From Methanomassiliicoccales archaeon (GTDB taxonomy: Archaea; Thermoplasmatota; Thermoplasmata; Methanomassiliicoccales; UBA472), in NCBI GenBank assembly GCA_028682895.1, contig JAJRAK010000032.1, forward strand, positions 62,001 through 126,000: a stretch of 64,000 nucleotides of DNA, given 5' to 3'. Of this stretch, positions 42,422 to 52,107 are shown piece by piece (within the stretch, counting starts at the first letter, position 1; the number at the start of each line of letters is the position of its first letter). A program made the position numbers and the translations under genes. The notes under the pieces were generated by a model. It had not been told where the DNA came from and did not search any database. It saw only the letters and a program-made list of their open reading frames with translations.

Positions 42422-43740
42422 AGGTCGGCGATGGTCCGTGAGGCGACCTTCTCCACCCTCGCGACCTTGTCCGCAGGGCAGGAGACCATCACGGCCCAGT
42501 CCTGGACACCGCGCAGCTGCAGCGCCTTGCTTATCGGGCTGAGACGTGTGAGCGGCCTCACCTTATCTCCGTTCAGTATCGGCACCTCCGTCTTTCCCCG
42601 GCGCGCCTCACCGGTTATGAGCTCGCGCTTGGGAACGTCCAAAATGATCTCGGAAACGTCCACGCTAGCCCGGTCAGCGATCAGCGATTCGACCTCCTTG
42701 CGCTTGCGATAGTCGGTCAGGCGGAGAAGGCCGCTCATATCCTCGTCGCTCATGTCCGGTATGAACACCGCATAGGCGCGCTTGTACAGCTCGCGATACT
42801 TCAGCATCGTCACCAATCTCTGCGGGCAGCCTCCCTGCCGCATCAGCCTCTCGGTCAAGGAGGCGTCGTTCTCCCGCTGCAGCTGGTCAGCGATGCTATC
42901 GTCCGCCAGTTCTACCGCCTTGCATAGCATCATCTCGGCTATGCGGACGGTCTTGTGATAGTATACCGATGTGTACATCAGGGCACGGGCGACCATCATC
43001 CCTTCCGCGGCCACCATGCCGCCCTTCCTGACCACGATGTCGCCATGGTATAGCTCGATCGTCTGCATCAGACGGTCGATGTCTATGGCACCGTGCGCCA
43101 CCCCCGTATAATGCGCATCCCTGAGCAGGTAGTCCATCTGGTCGGCGTCCACTGGCCCGTGTATCATCTGGTGAAGGTACTCATGTGAATTGAAATGCGA
43201 TTGACCATCCGTCTCCATCAGAAGGCTCTGCCCTCGCCTCCCCTTGTGTCCCGGTGAAACGATTATATCGGTCACGGCCTCGGACGATATCCCGTTGCGG
43301 TCCAGCACCTCTGCGATGGTGGATCTCGTCCCGATGTTCTTCCGCTCGTCCTCCCTGATGACATCCCTCTCGCCATCGATGAGCGAGACCCCCAGGTCCA
43401 TATGGTCCAAGGAGAAGCGGTTCTCCAGTACTTCCTCCAGAGTGTGGGAGAAAGGTGCGTGCCCTACGTCATGCAGCAGCGCAGCGGCCAACGCCTGGTC
43501 CCGGTCCTCACACTGAAGCCCGAGGGCCTGGCACATGAGGTCTGCCACGTGGTAGGTACCTAAAGAATGCTCGAAACGGGTATGGTTCGCGCCTGGGAAC
43601 ACGAGATGGGCCAGTCCAAGCTGTTTGATGCCGTGCAACCGCTGCATCTCCGGACGATGCAAGATCTCCAGGAAAACACCGTTCACCTTTACGCTTCCAT
43701 GCACGCTGTCATGGATTATCTTGCGCTCGGGCATGGACAT
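42418..43740 (-). CDS. HD-domain phosphohydrolase (dGTPase-like)
   Basis: A 440-residue protein with the HD motif series TRFEHSLGTYHVA, ALLHDVGHAPFSHTLE and DADQMDYLLRDAHYTG. This pattern is shared with SAMHD1-like dNTP triphosphohydrolases and related archaeal enzymes. The last third (about 320-440) is a basic accessory region. It probably degrades (d)NTPs or nucleotides; substrate unknown. The upstream sepF gene ends 51 bp away in the same direction. Confidence 0.87.
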   Translation of the reverse strand: MSMPERKIIHDSVHGSVKVNGVFLEILHRPEMQRLHGIKQLGLAHLVFPGANHTRFEHSLGTYHVADLMCQALGLQCEDRDQALAAALLHDVGHAPFSHTLEEVLENRFSLDHMDLGVSLIDGERDVIREDERKNIGTRSTIAEVLDRNGISSEAVTDIIVSPGHKGRRGQSLLMETDGQSHFNSHEYLHQMIHGPVDADQMDYLLRDAHYTGVAHGAIDIDRLMQTIELYHGDIVVRKGGMVAAEGMMVARALMYTSVYYHKTVRIAEMMLCKAVELADDSIADQLQRENDASLTERLMRQGGCPQRLVTMLKYRELYKRAYAVFIPDMSDEDMSGLLRLTDYRKRKEVESLIADRASVDVSEIILDVPKRELITGEARRGKTEVPILNGDKVRPLTRLSPISKALQLRGVQDWAVMVSCPADKVARVEKVASRTIADL

Positions 43741-43791
43741 GATAAGGAGAAATATGACAGGCCCGCCGAGGTGGGTGGGCCTAGGGACGGC

Positions 43792-44169
43792 CTACTGGTA
43801 GCCGCCCTTTATCTTCTTCCGGTCGATGCGAATGCCGTTGGGGGCCACCACGATGAAGTTGTTGCCTATGGCGGCCACATCGCCGTTGGTGTCGCGGGCC
43901 ACGGACTTCAGCTCGTTCGTGATGCGTTTGAGGGTGTTCTGGTCGTTCGCGATCGGGGTATAGTCGATCATCAGGATATTGCCCTGATATACAGGCTGGG
44001 TAATCGGGCCCACGTCCTCATAGCGGTAGATCTCGGCCACCTTGATGCCCCCGGCGGAGAGCGAGCTCTCCTCCTGGAAGTATAGCGCACCCAGGTCGAT
44101 GTACTGGTCGGTCTCCACGCTCTTGATCTCTTCCTTCCCCTTTCCCAGCGGTTTCTTTAGAATTGGCAT
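43792..44169 (-). CDS. sepF: SepF-like cell division protein
   Basis: A 125-residue protein. The short basic N-terminal segment (MPILKKPLGKGKEE) could act as a membrane anchor, followed by a linker with YIDLGALYFQEES and the SepF core: IYRYEDVGPITQPVYQGNIL, ANDQNTLKRITNELKSVARD, DVAAIGNNFIVVAPNGIRID. Archaeal SepF anchors FtsZ to the membrane. No ftsZ is in the window. A 92-bp gap separates it from the PUA gene upstream in the same direction. Confidence 0.85.
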   Translation of the reverse strand: MPILKKPLGKGKEEIKSVETDQYIDLGALYFQEESSLSAGGIKVAEIYRYEDVGPITQPVYQGNILMIDYTPIANDQNTLKRITNELKSVARDTNGDVAAIGNNFIVVAPNGIRIDRKKIKGGYQ

Positions 44170-44260
44170 TGCATCCCTCGATTGGCCATGTTATGGCATG
44201 AGATTAATATTAAAGTATCGACACAGCTGGACCTGGCTGAGCGTTTTTTAAGCTCTGCGG

Positions 44261-44794
44261 TTACCTTTCATCGTACTTCCATATCTTGTCCCCGACGAAA
44301 TGAAGGTTCTTGATCGCCTTGCCGGGAGACCTGGCCGTCATCACCTGTGCTGAGATCAAGGCCTTTCCTACGGCAAGAGGACGCTTGTGAGTAGCATCCC
44401 TTATCCACACCATGTCCCCTTCCTTCACATCGGGATCGACCTCTACTATACCTGGCGCCATGATGTCCGCACCGTTGGTCACGTATGGTACGGCCCCCAT
44501 GTCGACGGTGACGAAGCTCTTCGTGGCCTTATGCCGGAGCAGACCGCGCACGGTGAGGAAAGGTTTCCCTTCTACGATCATCCCCTCGATCGCATTGTTT
44601 ATGAAGATGAGCTCGCAGTCCGGACCTTCTGCCACATCGACAGCGTCCCTGGGCGTCAGTATCTCGATGCCAGTTGAGGACGCTAACCCATCTGTCAGTG
44701 CCTTCAGCTCCTTTTCCCGGAGGCGCTTCCGCTTCCTTACCCTGATCTCGCTCACGTTAACGGTAACGGAACGGTGTCCAATTAACTTTACCAT
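44261..44794 (-). CDS. PUA-domain RNA-binding protein
   Basis: About 177 residues from the ATG at 44794 (MVKLIGHRSVTVNVSEIRVR). A GTG 42 bp further in (VSEIRVRKRKRLREKELKAL) is an equally good start, as relatives begin there. The N-terminus is very basic. The C-terminal part is a PUA domain: GRFLTVRG-like KPFLTVRGLL, VTVDMGAVPYVTNGADIMAP and EGDMVWIRDATHKRPLAVGK. It is related to MCT-1/MJ1432-type proteins that bind ribosomal or transfer RNA. It is divergent from the secreted protein at 44845. Confidence 0.82.
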   Translation of the reverse strand: MVKLIGHRSVTVNVSEIRVRKRKRLREKELKALTDGLASSTGIEILTPRDAVDVAEGPDCELIFINNAIEGMIVEGKPFLTVRGLLRHKATKSFVTVDMGAVPYVTNGADIMAPGIVEVDPDVKEGDMVWIRDATHKRPLAVGKALISAQVMTARSPGKAIKNLHFVGDKIWKYDER

Positions 44795-44844
44795 AAAAAT
44801 GAAGTTGAGATAATTACATAAACACTGAATTATCTTATTGCCCC

Positions 44845-45666
44845 ATGAAGGTTCCATTGCTGATCACCCGTCTGGGGATCATCGCTTTCAAGCTCATCGT
44901 CGCTCTTATCGTGATCTTTAGCATCCTTCCCTTGATCAATGGCGGTCTGAACGTGGACATTGATGAGACGGATGATGGTCAGTCGTCGATGGACGCGAAC
45001 TCAATGCGCTATGATTTCCCGATCACCATCACCAACAATGGGATCTATGACATCAATGACGTGACCATCTCATTTACTATCGTAGATGATGATGGAAATG
45101 AACTGGTGAGAGGGTCCACAGGTAATGTGGACGTACCGGTGGGCAGCGAGGTTGAACTAGACTTTCGAATGACAATCAACATCGATGACCTGGAAGATGT
45201 GAAGATGGAGATGGTGTTCAACGGCACGGATCTGACGATGAACCTCGATGTGTCCGCAAAATATACGATGGACCTTGTCAACGTGGGATTCCAGGCCGAT
45301 ACTGAGCTCACGATCGGACCTTTCATCACCAATATCCAGGTCCACACTTATAGCGTGAATCTGGAATCGGAGGGTTCCGAGCACTTCATGATCGTACCTT
45401 ATTCGTTCTCCTGCGCAGATATGGCCACGGGACAGGACGCCTCGGTCCATACCGAGCTTAGCGACAACAACGGGACGATGGGGAACGTAACACAGCAGAT
45501 CGAACTGCAGTCATATACATACGATCAGACCCGGGTCCCGATCACCCAGGAGGCTTACGACAGATTGATAATGGGCGAGTATGTCAATGTTGCCTTTTCC
45601 GTGAACTTCCTTGATTGCACATCTACCGTGAACGGTCAGTTCTACTACGGAGGCGGTTCACCATGA
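44845..45666 (+). CDS. Secreted or membrane-anchored protein with one N-terminal helix, unknown function
   Basis: A 273-residue protein with a hydrophobic segment at residues about 11-32 (GIIAFKLIVALIVIFSILPL), a signal anchor or uncleaved signal. The rest is an acidic extracytoplasmic beta protein with repeated patterns (FPITITNNGIYDINDVTISF, VPVGSEVELDF) recalling CARDB/LEA-type beta sandwiches, and several N-x-S/T sites. I do not recognise a family. It overlaps the following membrane protein gene by 4 bp, so the two probably act together at the cell surface. Confidence 0.7.
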   Translation: MKVPLLITRLGIIAFKLIVALIVIFSILPLINGGLNVDIDETDDGQSSMDANSMRYDFPITITNNGIYDINDVTISFTIVDDDGNELVRGSTGNVDVPVGSEVELDFRMTINIDDLEDVKMEMVFNGTDLTMNLDVSAKYTMDLVNVGFQADTELTIGPFITNIQVHTYSVNLESEGSEHFMIVPYSFSCADMATGQDASVHTELSDNNGTMGNVTQQIELQSYTYDQTRVPITQEAYDRLIMGEYVNVAFSVNFLDCTSTVNGQFYYGGGSP

Positions 45667-46760
45667 ACTTTGGCGAGTTCGACCGGAAGTTCGTAAAATT
45701 GGGCGATGGCCTAAAATCCGTAGTCCTGCACGCGGTCAAGTATCTGGTACTACCGCTGTTTTTTGTCGTGTTCTTTTCGTTTTTCCTAATGAAGATGGAT
45801 ACGATGGAAACGATCGGGGGCATAGTGAGCGAGATGCAGCCCCTGGTCCTGATCTTTGGTATCGTGATCTCAGCAGTGGGATTCTTCAAAGGAGCATATC
45901 CCAAGGGCAGCTACTCCCGTTTGACCTTCGCCACCGCAGTAGCCATACTCACCATTCTGTATGTCTGGAGCTTACTTCTTGGAGGAGGCCTGCAAGAAGC
46001 GGTCAACGATGAGATATTCGAACTGGACCTGATGAGCCTCTTCATGCTTTACATGGTAGGTGCCCTGTTCAACACCTTCCTGCCATTAGCGGAGTTCATA
46101 GACCATCGTCACGCCTGGTTGGAGAGAAGCGAACAGGTCGCTCCCCGAGAAAAAGAGAGTGCTGATGGACACTTATGGTATCACGATTTCCACCTTAGGT
46201 ACGGGAGCATGTTCAACGGGATCGTGCTCTCCAGAAGGAGCGCGAACAAGTTCGTGATCGTTCCCTTGATCGTCATCATCCTCCTTAAGGCAGGGCTGAC
46301 CTCGCTCGATATTGACGAGATAGATGCCCTCACATCGAGCCTGGATGATGCCTACTATGTCATGCTCTATCTTGGTCTGGCCATCACGGCCATCTCGTTC
46401 TTTAAAGGATTCTATCCCAAAGGTTCGTTCTCTAGGTTCCTGCCAGCGCTGATCGTCGTTCTCATCAGCATGTACTGGGTCTGGACCATAGGACTGGAAG
46501 GAAAGTTCGTGATCGATGCCGCCGATGTCGTGACATTCACCCTGGACTATACTGGAATATTGCTGTTGATGGTCTGTGGAACGGGCTTGTGGGGAGTGTA
46601 CTATGCAGTGGAACTCTGGACATACCGTCGTGAGTGGAAGGAAGGAGGGTTCCAAAAGGACGCTCTCGAGGGCGAGAAGAAAAAGAAGAAGGTGAAGAGG
46701 GAACGTAAGTCCAAGCCAACAGAGGAACCGATACCACCACAGCAGAACGTTCAACCGTAG
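45663..46760 (+). CDS. Polytopic membrane protein with internal duplication and lysine-rich tail
   Basis: About 365 residues from the ATG at 45663 (MNFGEFDRKFVKLGDGLKSV). Two homologous halves are visible: each has a block FFKGAYPKGSYSRLTFA or FFKGFYPKGSFSRFLPA followed by a hydrophobic helix ending YVWSL or YWVWTI. I count seven or eight membrane segments. The last 45 residues (EGEKKKKKVKRERKSKPTEE) are a cytoplasmic basic tail. The family is unknown. It is coupled to the secreted protein upstream and ends just before a perfect hairpin. Confidence 0.7.
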   Translation: MNFGEFDRKFVKLGDGLKSVVLHAVKYLVLPLFFVVFFSFFLMKMDTMETIGGIVSEMQPLVLIFGIVISAVGFFKGAYPKGSYSRLTFATAVAILTILYVWSLLLGGGLQEAVNDEIFELDLMSLFMLYMVGALFNTFLPLAEFIDHRHAWLERSEQVAPREKESADGHLWYHDFHLRYGSMFNGIVLSRRSANKFVIVPLIVIILLKAGLTSLDIDEIDALTSSLDDAYYVMLYLGLAITAISFFKGFYPKGSFSRFLPALIVVLISMYWVWTIGLEGKFVIDAADVVTFTLDYTGILLLMVCGTGLWGVYYAVELWTYRREWKEGGFQKDALEGEKKKKKVKRERKSKPTEEPIPPQQNVQP

Positions 46761-46774
46761 GTCCAGCGGACCAT

Positions 46775-46803
46775 GGGACCGCCGATCGGCGGTCCCCTTT
46801 TTC
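46775..46803 (+). terminator. Perfect 22-bp palindromic hairpin followed by a T-tract
   Basis: GGGACCGCCGA and its exact complement form an 11-bp stem with no loop bases left over (46775-46796). A C and a run of T follow (46798-46803). It lies 15 bp after the stop of the membrane protein and resembles a bacterial intrinsic terminator. In vivo, a shorter stem with a small loop would form. Confidence 0.65.
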
Positions 46804-46870
46804 TTTCTGACCTAGGTATTGGGACGCATCTTAAATAATCCATATTCATTCAAAGTCCAGAGTGGACCCG

Positions 46871-48133
46871 ATGAAGGTTTCGGTCATAGGAACTGGTTAC
46901 GTGGGCTTGGTCTCCGGTGTGTGCTTCTCCGAGCTTGGTCATGACGTAGTCTGCGTGGACACGATAAAGGAGAAGGTCGACCGTATAAACGCGGGAGTGC
47001 CCCCTATATTCGAGGAGGGGCTCGAAACGCTGCTCCAGAAACATCTGGCAGATGGCTCGTTCCATGCCACCTTGGACCTCAAGGAGGTTCTGCGGACCGA
47101 TATGACCTTCCTATGCGTAGGCACCCCATCTTTGGACGATGGCTCGCTGGACCTGCGTTACGTGCTGAAGGCCTCAGAGGACCTTGGCAAGCTATTAAAT
47201 CAGAAGAGAGGGCGGCATGTGGTCGTCGTTAAGAGCACCGTTTTACCGAACACGACCCGGGATGTCATCTCCCCTATCATCCAACGGACGTCCGGAAAGA
47301 GGTTGGGCGATGAGCTGGGGATGGCGATGAACCCTGAGTTCCTCAAGGAGGGTATGGCCGTGGCCGATTTCCTAGGGCCGGACAGGGTGGTCATCGGGGC
47401 GATGGACGAAAGGACATGTGAGGAGGTGGCCTCCCTATACAAAGCGATCGAGGCCCCCTTGATGAGGACCGACCCATCCACGGCCGAGATGATCAAGATG
47501 GCCTCCAATGCATTCTTGGCGGCGCGCATATCCCTGGTGAACGAACTTGGCAACCTGAGCAAGGAACTGGGGCTGGACTTCAGGGAGGTGGCCAAGGGCG
47601 TTGGCCTCGATCCGCGCATCGGTCCGCTCTTCCTGAGGGCGGGCTGCGGTTTCGGAGGTTCGTGTTTCCCTAAGGACGTCAGGTCAGTCCGGGCCAGAGG
47701 CGCGGAGCTGGGCCTGCGCACGGAGATGCTTGACGCGACCCTCTCCGTGAACGAGAGGCAGCCCCTGCGCGTGGTCGACCTTTTGCAGAACAAGATGGAT
47801 GTCGATGGGACCACTGTGGCCGTGCTCGGGCTGGCGTTCAAGCCGGGGACGGACGACATCCGCGAGGCTAGCTCGTTGACCGTCGTGGCCGAGCTGTTAC
47901 GACGTGGTGCCAAGGTCAGAGCGTACGACCCTCAGGCGATGCCGAACTTCAAGCGGCTGTTCAAGGACGTCAATTACTGCGGTTCGACCAAGGAATGCCT
48001 AGCAGGGGCCCGTGCTGCCCTCATCCTGACGGAATGGAAGGAGTTCGCCGACCCTACGCTCTACGGTGACATGCTGGTCGTGGACGGCCGCGGCATTACT
48101 AAGACTAATAACTACGAAGGGATATGCTGGTAG
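46871..48133 (+). CDS. ugd: UDP-glucose 6-dehydrogenase
   Basis: About 420 residues from the ATG at 46871; a GTG at 46862 could add three residues. It oxidises UDP-glucose (or a related UDP-sugar) to the uronic acid. Motifs: VIGTGYVGLVSGVCFSELGH (NAD), EGLE, TAEMIKMASNAFLAARISLVNE and the catalytic-cysteine region GCGFGGSCFPKDV. The C-terminal GLAFKPGTDDIREA is standard. It ends in TAG and is followed or overlapped by galU; with GalE and the flippase it suggests surface glycan synthesis. Confidence 0.92.
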   Translation: MKVSVIGTGYVGLVSGVCFSELGHDVVCVDTIKEKVDRINAGVPPIFEEGLETLLQKHLADGSFHATLDLKEVLRTDMTFLCVGTPSLDDGSLDLRYVLKASEDLGKLLNQKRGRHVVVVKSTVLPNTTRDVISPIIQRTSGKRLGDELGMAMNPEFLKEGMAVADFLGPDRVVIGAMDERTCEEVASLYKAIEAPLMRTDPSTAEMIKMASNAFLAARISLVNELGNLSKELGLDFREVAKGVGLDPRIGPLFLRAGCGFGGSCFPKDVRSVRARGAELGLRTEMLDATLSVNERQPLRVVDLLQNKMDVDGTTVAVLGLAFKPGTDDIREASSLTVVAELLRRGAKVRAYDPQAMPNFKRLFKDVNYCGSTKECLAGARAALILTEWKEFADPTLYGDMLVVDGRGITKTNNYEGICW

Positions 48134-48135
48134 TT

Positions 48136-49005
48136 ATGAAAGCGGTCATTCCTGCGGCTGGATGGGGAGTAAGGTTCCTCCCGCTCACGAAGGAGCAGCC
48201 AAAGGAGATGTTGCCGGTTATCGACAAGCCAGTCATCCAATATGTCGTGGAAGAGGCTGTGAAAGCAGGCATCCAGGACATAATTATCATCACCGGACGT
48301 CATAAGCGCACTATCGAAGACCATTTCGACCGTTCCTTCGAGCTCGAGGCACTGCTGCAGAACGGGAATCGTCAGGAGTATCTTCAGAAGATAAAGGACA
48401 TCTGCAACCTGGCCAATCTGCATTTCATCAGGCAGAAGGAGCAGAAAGGGCTTGGTGATGCTGTCTATCATGCCAGGTACCACGTGGGCGACGAGCCGTT
48501 CGCAGTAATGCTCGGCGATACGATACATGTTTCCGACGTCCCAGTGGTCAAACAGCTGATGGACGTGCACGCCGCTACCGGTAAATCGGTGATCGCCGCT
48601 GAGAGGGTGCCAGGACCGAAGGTCAAGGACTACGGGGTGCTCGATGCGAGGAAGATAGGTGACCGCCTATACGACATCGATGATCTGGTGGAGAAGCCTA
48701 AGCCGGAGGATGCACCTTCAGACCTCTGCATCGCTGGCACGTACGTGCTCACGCCGGGGATATTCGAGTGCATTGAGAGGACCGCACCTGGCTACAACGG
48801 CGAGGTGCAGCTCACCGATGCCCTGCGCCTCCTGAAGGAAAAGGAAGGGATGTTGGCCTGGGAGTTCGAAGGCAGAAGATATGACATCGGTGACATCCCG
48901 GGATGGCTGAACGCACAGTTCGAACTTGGGCTTAGGCATCCGATATATGGACCAAAGATGCGCGAGCACATCAGGACCCTATACCAGAACGAGAAGCCCA
49001 TCTGA
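48136..49005 (+). CDS. galU: UTP-glucose-1-phosphate uridylyltransferase
   Basis: A 289-residue GalU from the ATG at 48136 (MKAVIPAAGWGVRFLPLTKE); an in-frame ATG at 48124 adds MLVV and overlaps ugd. It makes UDP-glucose, the substrate of the upstream Ugd. Motifs: AAGWGVRFLP (where the usual GTR is GVR), QPKEMLPVIDKPVIQYVVEE, MLGDTI and VEKPK. The GTR-to-GVR change in the nucleotide loop is a small departure. It shares a transcript with ugd. Confidence 0.92.
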   Translation: MKAVIPAAGWGVRFLPLTKEQPKEMLPVIDKPVIQYVVEEAVKAGIQDIIIITGRHKRTIEDHFDRSFELEALLQNGNRQEYLQKIKDICNLANLHFIRQKEQKGLGDAVYHARYHVGDEPFAVMLGDTIHVSDVPVVKQLMDVHAATGKSVIAAERVPGPKVKDYGVLDARKIGDRLYDIDDLVEKPKPEDAPSDLCIAGTYVLTPGIFECIERTAPGYNGEVQLTDALRLLKEKEGMLAWEFEGRRYDIGDIPGWLNAQFELGLRHPIYGPKMREHIRTLYQNEKPI

Positions 49006-49098
49006 CCTTGACCTTTTCCGCTGACGAGATCGCAGGACATCGATGATAGATGACATAAGAATGGAAAAGGGTTTAGAACGGCTTGAAGAGAGGAGCTT

Positions 49099-49161
49099 TT
49101 ACTTCTTCTTCTTGTCATCCTTCTTCTTCTCACCCTTTGTTCCGCACTTTCCGCAGGACAT
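49099..49161 (-). CDS. 20-residue CxxC microprotein with lysine tail
   Basis: From an ATG at 49161 the 20-codon frame reads MSCGKCGTKGEKKK and ends in a lysine run. An excellent Shine-Dalgarno, AGGAGGT, lies 6 nt upstream. The CGKCG knuckle could bind a metal; one knuckle alone would need a dimer or partner. It is the only possible gene in a 448-bp gap between galU and the regulator at 49454, and is transcribed toward galU. A minus-strand TATA candidate (near 49209-49220) is in place. Too short for standard gene finders. Confidence 0.6.
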   Translation of the reverse strand: MSCGKCGTKGEKKKDDKKKK

Positions 49162-49453
49162 TACTTGACCTCCTATGGGATGCCCACGTGTACAACATGG
49201 AAGGGGTGGCTATATTAATCTTATCTAACTAGTAAAATAAATGTTAAAAAAGTATTCAAAAAGTAATACTCATGCCGGCTTTTTGCTATCGTCCGAAAGG
49301 CTCATTCCTTCTTCTTTGATTTGATAATTCACGGCCGATTACATATATAGATAATGTGCTGGCTATCGACAATTATCAAAAATCAAAAGTGATTTTGGAA
49401 CGATTCTGATTATATACCCTGCTTATCACTCTCAAATTATTGAAGGTGAATAT
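49162..49453. other. Intergenic region, AT-rich
   Basis: About 290 bp with no convincing open frame. It contains the possible minus-strand promoter of the CxxC microprotein (49209-49220) and, near 49410-49420, a TATA-like GATTATATACC in front of the regulator at 49454. No RNA gene is recognised. Confidence 0.4.
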
Positions 49454-49810
49454 GTGCAGGTCCTAGAGATGTCACGACTGCTAACGGAAGAGTATACGGC
49501 GAAGATACTAATGGCTACGATGGGCCGCCCTAAGAGCGCGTTCGAACTGAGCAACGCGTTGGGCATACCGATCGCTGCCTGCTACCGCAAGATCCGCGTC
49601 CTTGAGGACGCCGGGCTGATCCAATGCTGCGAGAGGCGTTTGACCCAGGCCGGAAAGAGGATGAGCATGTACAAGTCAAATGTGCGTAATGCCAACATCA
49701 GCTTCGAGCGCAACAAGATCCGCGCCAAGATCGAGATGGCCGATGGCAGCAGCACCGATGACGTGATGGACATCGACCTAGGACTGGTCTTCAAGGAGCA
49801 GCACGCATAA
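49454..49810 (+). CDS. Small winged-helix regulator
   Basis: A 118-residue protein starting at a GTG (49454) with GGTGA Shine-Dalgarno 4 nt upstream; an ATG at 49469 is an alternative. The first 70 residues are a winged HTH: TAKILMATMGRPKSAFELSN and ALGIPIAACYRKIRVLEDAG. The C-terminal 45 residues (VRNANISFERNKIRAKIEMA) are a beta segment perhaps for dimerisation. It precedes the acetyl-CoA synthetase gene by 252 bp in the same direction and may control it. Confidence 0.8.
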   Translation: MQVLEMSRLLTEEYTAKILMATMGRPKSAFELSNALGIPIAACYRKIRVLEDAGLIQCCERRLTQAGKRMSMYKSNVRNANISFERNKIRAKIEMADGSSTDDVMDIDLGLVFKEQHA

Positions 49811-50062
49811 AGAGGCGGAATGGAAAGGACCTACCATATCGATCAAAATTAAGAAATCCTCCTGATTCCTAATGGGACTATTCGTGTCCCATTGGAATCA
49901 TATCCGTCTATTTTTATCGACAATCCCAGAAGGGTTGTTGGAAAAGATAATAAATTCAACCCGTTCTATGAGCATTCCGTAATCCTCATCACACATGACG
50001 TGGACGACGTCATGGCGATAAACCTAGTTCCGGCGGACATCCGCAAGGGGAGGAAAAGGGGA

Positions 50063-52045
50063 ATGAGCGACGAAAAGACCATCGAGAGCGTAATGGAAGA
50101 GGTGCGACGGTTCCCTCCATCAGAGGAAGTGAGCGCAAGAGCCTACGTGAAGAGCCTGGAACAGTACAAAGCAATGTACAAGGAGTCCATCGACGACCCC
50201 GAAAAGTTCTGGAGCAAGATGGCCTTGGAGGAGCTCCATTGGTTCTCCAGATGGAAGACCACCTTCAGCTGGGACAAGGATAGCGCCACCATCAAATGGT
50301 TCGAGGGCGGAAAGCTGAACATCTCATACAACTGCATAGACAGGCATATAGAGAACGGCCGCAAGAACAAGGCGGCCATAATATGGCAGGGAGAGAACGA
50401 GGACGATGTCAAGACCTACACATATCAGCAGTTGCACGTAGAGGTCTGTAGGTTCGCCAACGTACTGAAGTCCCTAGGAGTGAACAAGGGCGACCGCGTG
50501 TCGATGTACCTCCCGATGATACCCGAACTGGCCATAGCGATGCTGGCCTGCACGCGCATCGGAGCCGTTCACAGCATAGTGTTCGGAGGGTTCAGCTCCG
50601 AATCCCTGAAGGACCGTATCGCTGACTGCTCCTCCAAGGTGCTCATCACCGCCGACGGCAATCACCGCGGGAGCAAGTTCGTACCTCTGAAGTCCAACGT
50701 CGACATCGCGCTCGAGAAGGGAACCTCGGTGGAGAAGGTCGTGGTCGTGAAGCGCGCCGGCGTTGAGACGTCCATGGAACCAGGCAGGGACATATGGTGG
50801 CATGAGGAGATGGCCAAGGCCGACCGCACCTGCGAACCGACCTGGTGCGACGCCGAGGACCCGCTCTTCATCCTATACACATCGGGATCCACTGGAAAGC
50901 CCAAGGGCGTCGTACATACCACCGGCGGATACCTCTTGGGATGCGCGGTGAGCTTCAAGTACATATTCGACTACCACGAGAACGATACCTACTGGTGCAC
51001 GGCCGATATCGGCTGGATCACCGGACACAGCTATATTGTGTACGGACCGCTGTGCAACGGCGCCACCACCATCATGTTCGAGGGCATCCCGACGTATCCT
51101 CAGGTGGACCGCTTCTGGAACATCGTGGAGAAGTTCAAGGTCAACATATTCTATACCGCGCCCACGGCCATCCGTTCCCTCATGAGGGAGGGGGAGAAGT
51201 GGCCCCAGGACCGGGACCTGAGCTCGCTGCGCATACTAGGTTCGGTCGGCGAACCGATCAACCCAGAGGCGTGGATGTGGTACCACAAGTATGTCGGCAA
51301 CGAGCATTGCCCCATCGTGGACACCTGGTGGCAGACCGAGACCGGTTCGATACTGGTGACGCCTTTACCGGGCGCTATAACCACCAAGCCTGGGTCGGCC
51401 ACGCTGCCGTTCTTCGGTGTCGTGCCTGAGGTTGTAAAGGACGACGGGACCAAGGCGGAGGCGAACGAGGGCGGTTATCTTACCATCAATAAGCCTTGGC
51501 CGTCCATCATGCGCACGGTCTGGGGAGAGCATAACCGCTTCAAGGAGACGTATTGGATGCGCTTCCCGGGAAAGTACTTCACCGGCGACTCGGCCCGTGT
51601 GGACGAGGAAGGGTACCTGTGGATCATGGGACGCGTGGACGATGTGATCAAGGTCTCCGGGCACCGCATCGGCGCGGCCGAGGTGGAGTCGGCGCTGGTA
51701 TCGCATCACGACGTGGCCGAGGCGGCCATCGTGCCGATACCACATAACATCAAGGGGGAGGCCATCTACGCCTTCGTCACCTTGAAGTCAGGGGTCCAGG
51801 AGACCGAACAGCTGCGCAAGGAGCTGGTAGCGCACGTAAGGCGCGAGGTCGGCCCGATCGCCACGCCTGAGGTCATCCAGTTCTGCCCCGGAATGCCGAA
51901 GACGCGCAGTGGCAAGATCATGCGCCGCATACTCAGGAAGGTCGCCACCGGTACCGCGGAAGGCATGGGAGACACCTCCACCTTGGCGGACCCGGCCATC
52001 CTGGACGTCCTGATACAAGGCAGTCGCGCCCTGTCGAAGAAGTGA
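50063..52045 (+). CDS. acs: Acetyl-CoA synthetase, AMP-forming
   Basis: About 660 residues from the ATG at 50063 ([20 protein letters not shown]). The open frame extends 57 codons further up, but that part lacks family similarity and the ATG has a purine-rich GGGGAGG nearby. It converts acetate, ATP and CoA to acetyl-CoA. ATP loop: [20 protein letters not shown]; acetate-pocket block: [11 protein letters not shown]-terminal hinge and lysine: [15 protein letters not shown] and [10 protein letters not shown], with the acetylation-site lysine. For a methyl-reducing methanogen it would assimilate acetate as carbon. Confidence 0.94.
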   Translation: MSDEKTIESVMEEVRRFPPSEEVSARAYVKSLEQYKAMYKESIDDPEKFWSKMALEELHWFSRWKTTFSWDKDSATIKWFEGGKLNISYNCIDRHIENGRKNKAAIIWQGENEDDVKTYTYQQLHVEVCRFANVLKSLGVNKGDRVSMYLPMIPELAIAMLACTRIGAVHSIVFGGFSSESLKDRIADCSSKVLITADGNHRGSKFVPLKSNVDIALEKGTSVEKVVVVKRAGVETSMEPGRDIWWHEEMAKADRTCEPTWCDAEDPLFILYTSGSTGKPKGVVHTTGGYLLGCAVSFKYIFDYHENDTYWCTADIGWITGHSYIVYGPLCNGATTIMFEGIPTYPQVDRFWNIVEKFKVNIFYTAPTAIRSLMREGEKWPQDRDLSSLRILGSVGEPINPEAWMWYHKYVGNEHCPIVDTWWQTETGSILVTPLPGAITTKPGSATLPFFGVVPEVVKDDGTKAEANEGGYLTINKPWPSIMRTVWGEHNRFKETYWMRFPGKYFTGDSARVDEEGYLWIMGRVDDVIKVSGHRIGAAEVESALVSHHDVAEAAIVPIPHNIKGEAIYAFVTLKSGVQETEQLRKELVAHVRREVGPIATPEVIQFCPGMPKTRSGKIMRRILRKVATGTAEGMGDTSTLADPAILDVLIQGSRALSKK

Positions 52046-52107
52046 CAAGAGCGTCAAACCCTTTCCAATCCCTTCCTTTTCTTTGCTTCTCTGACATCCA
52101 GAAGGCC

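Noticed and set aside
49892-50062. 57-codon N-terminal extension of acetyl-CoA synthetase
   Set aside because: No similarity to the family; the ATG at 50063 has a purine-rich binding site and the expected protein length.
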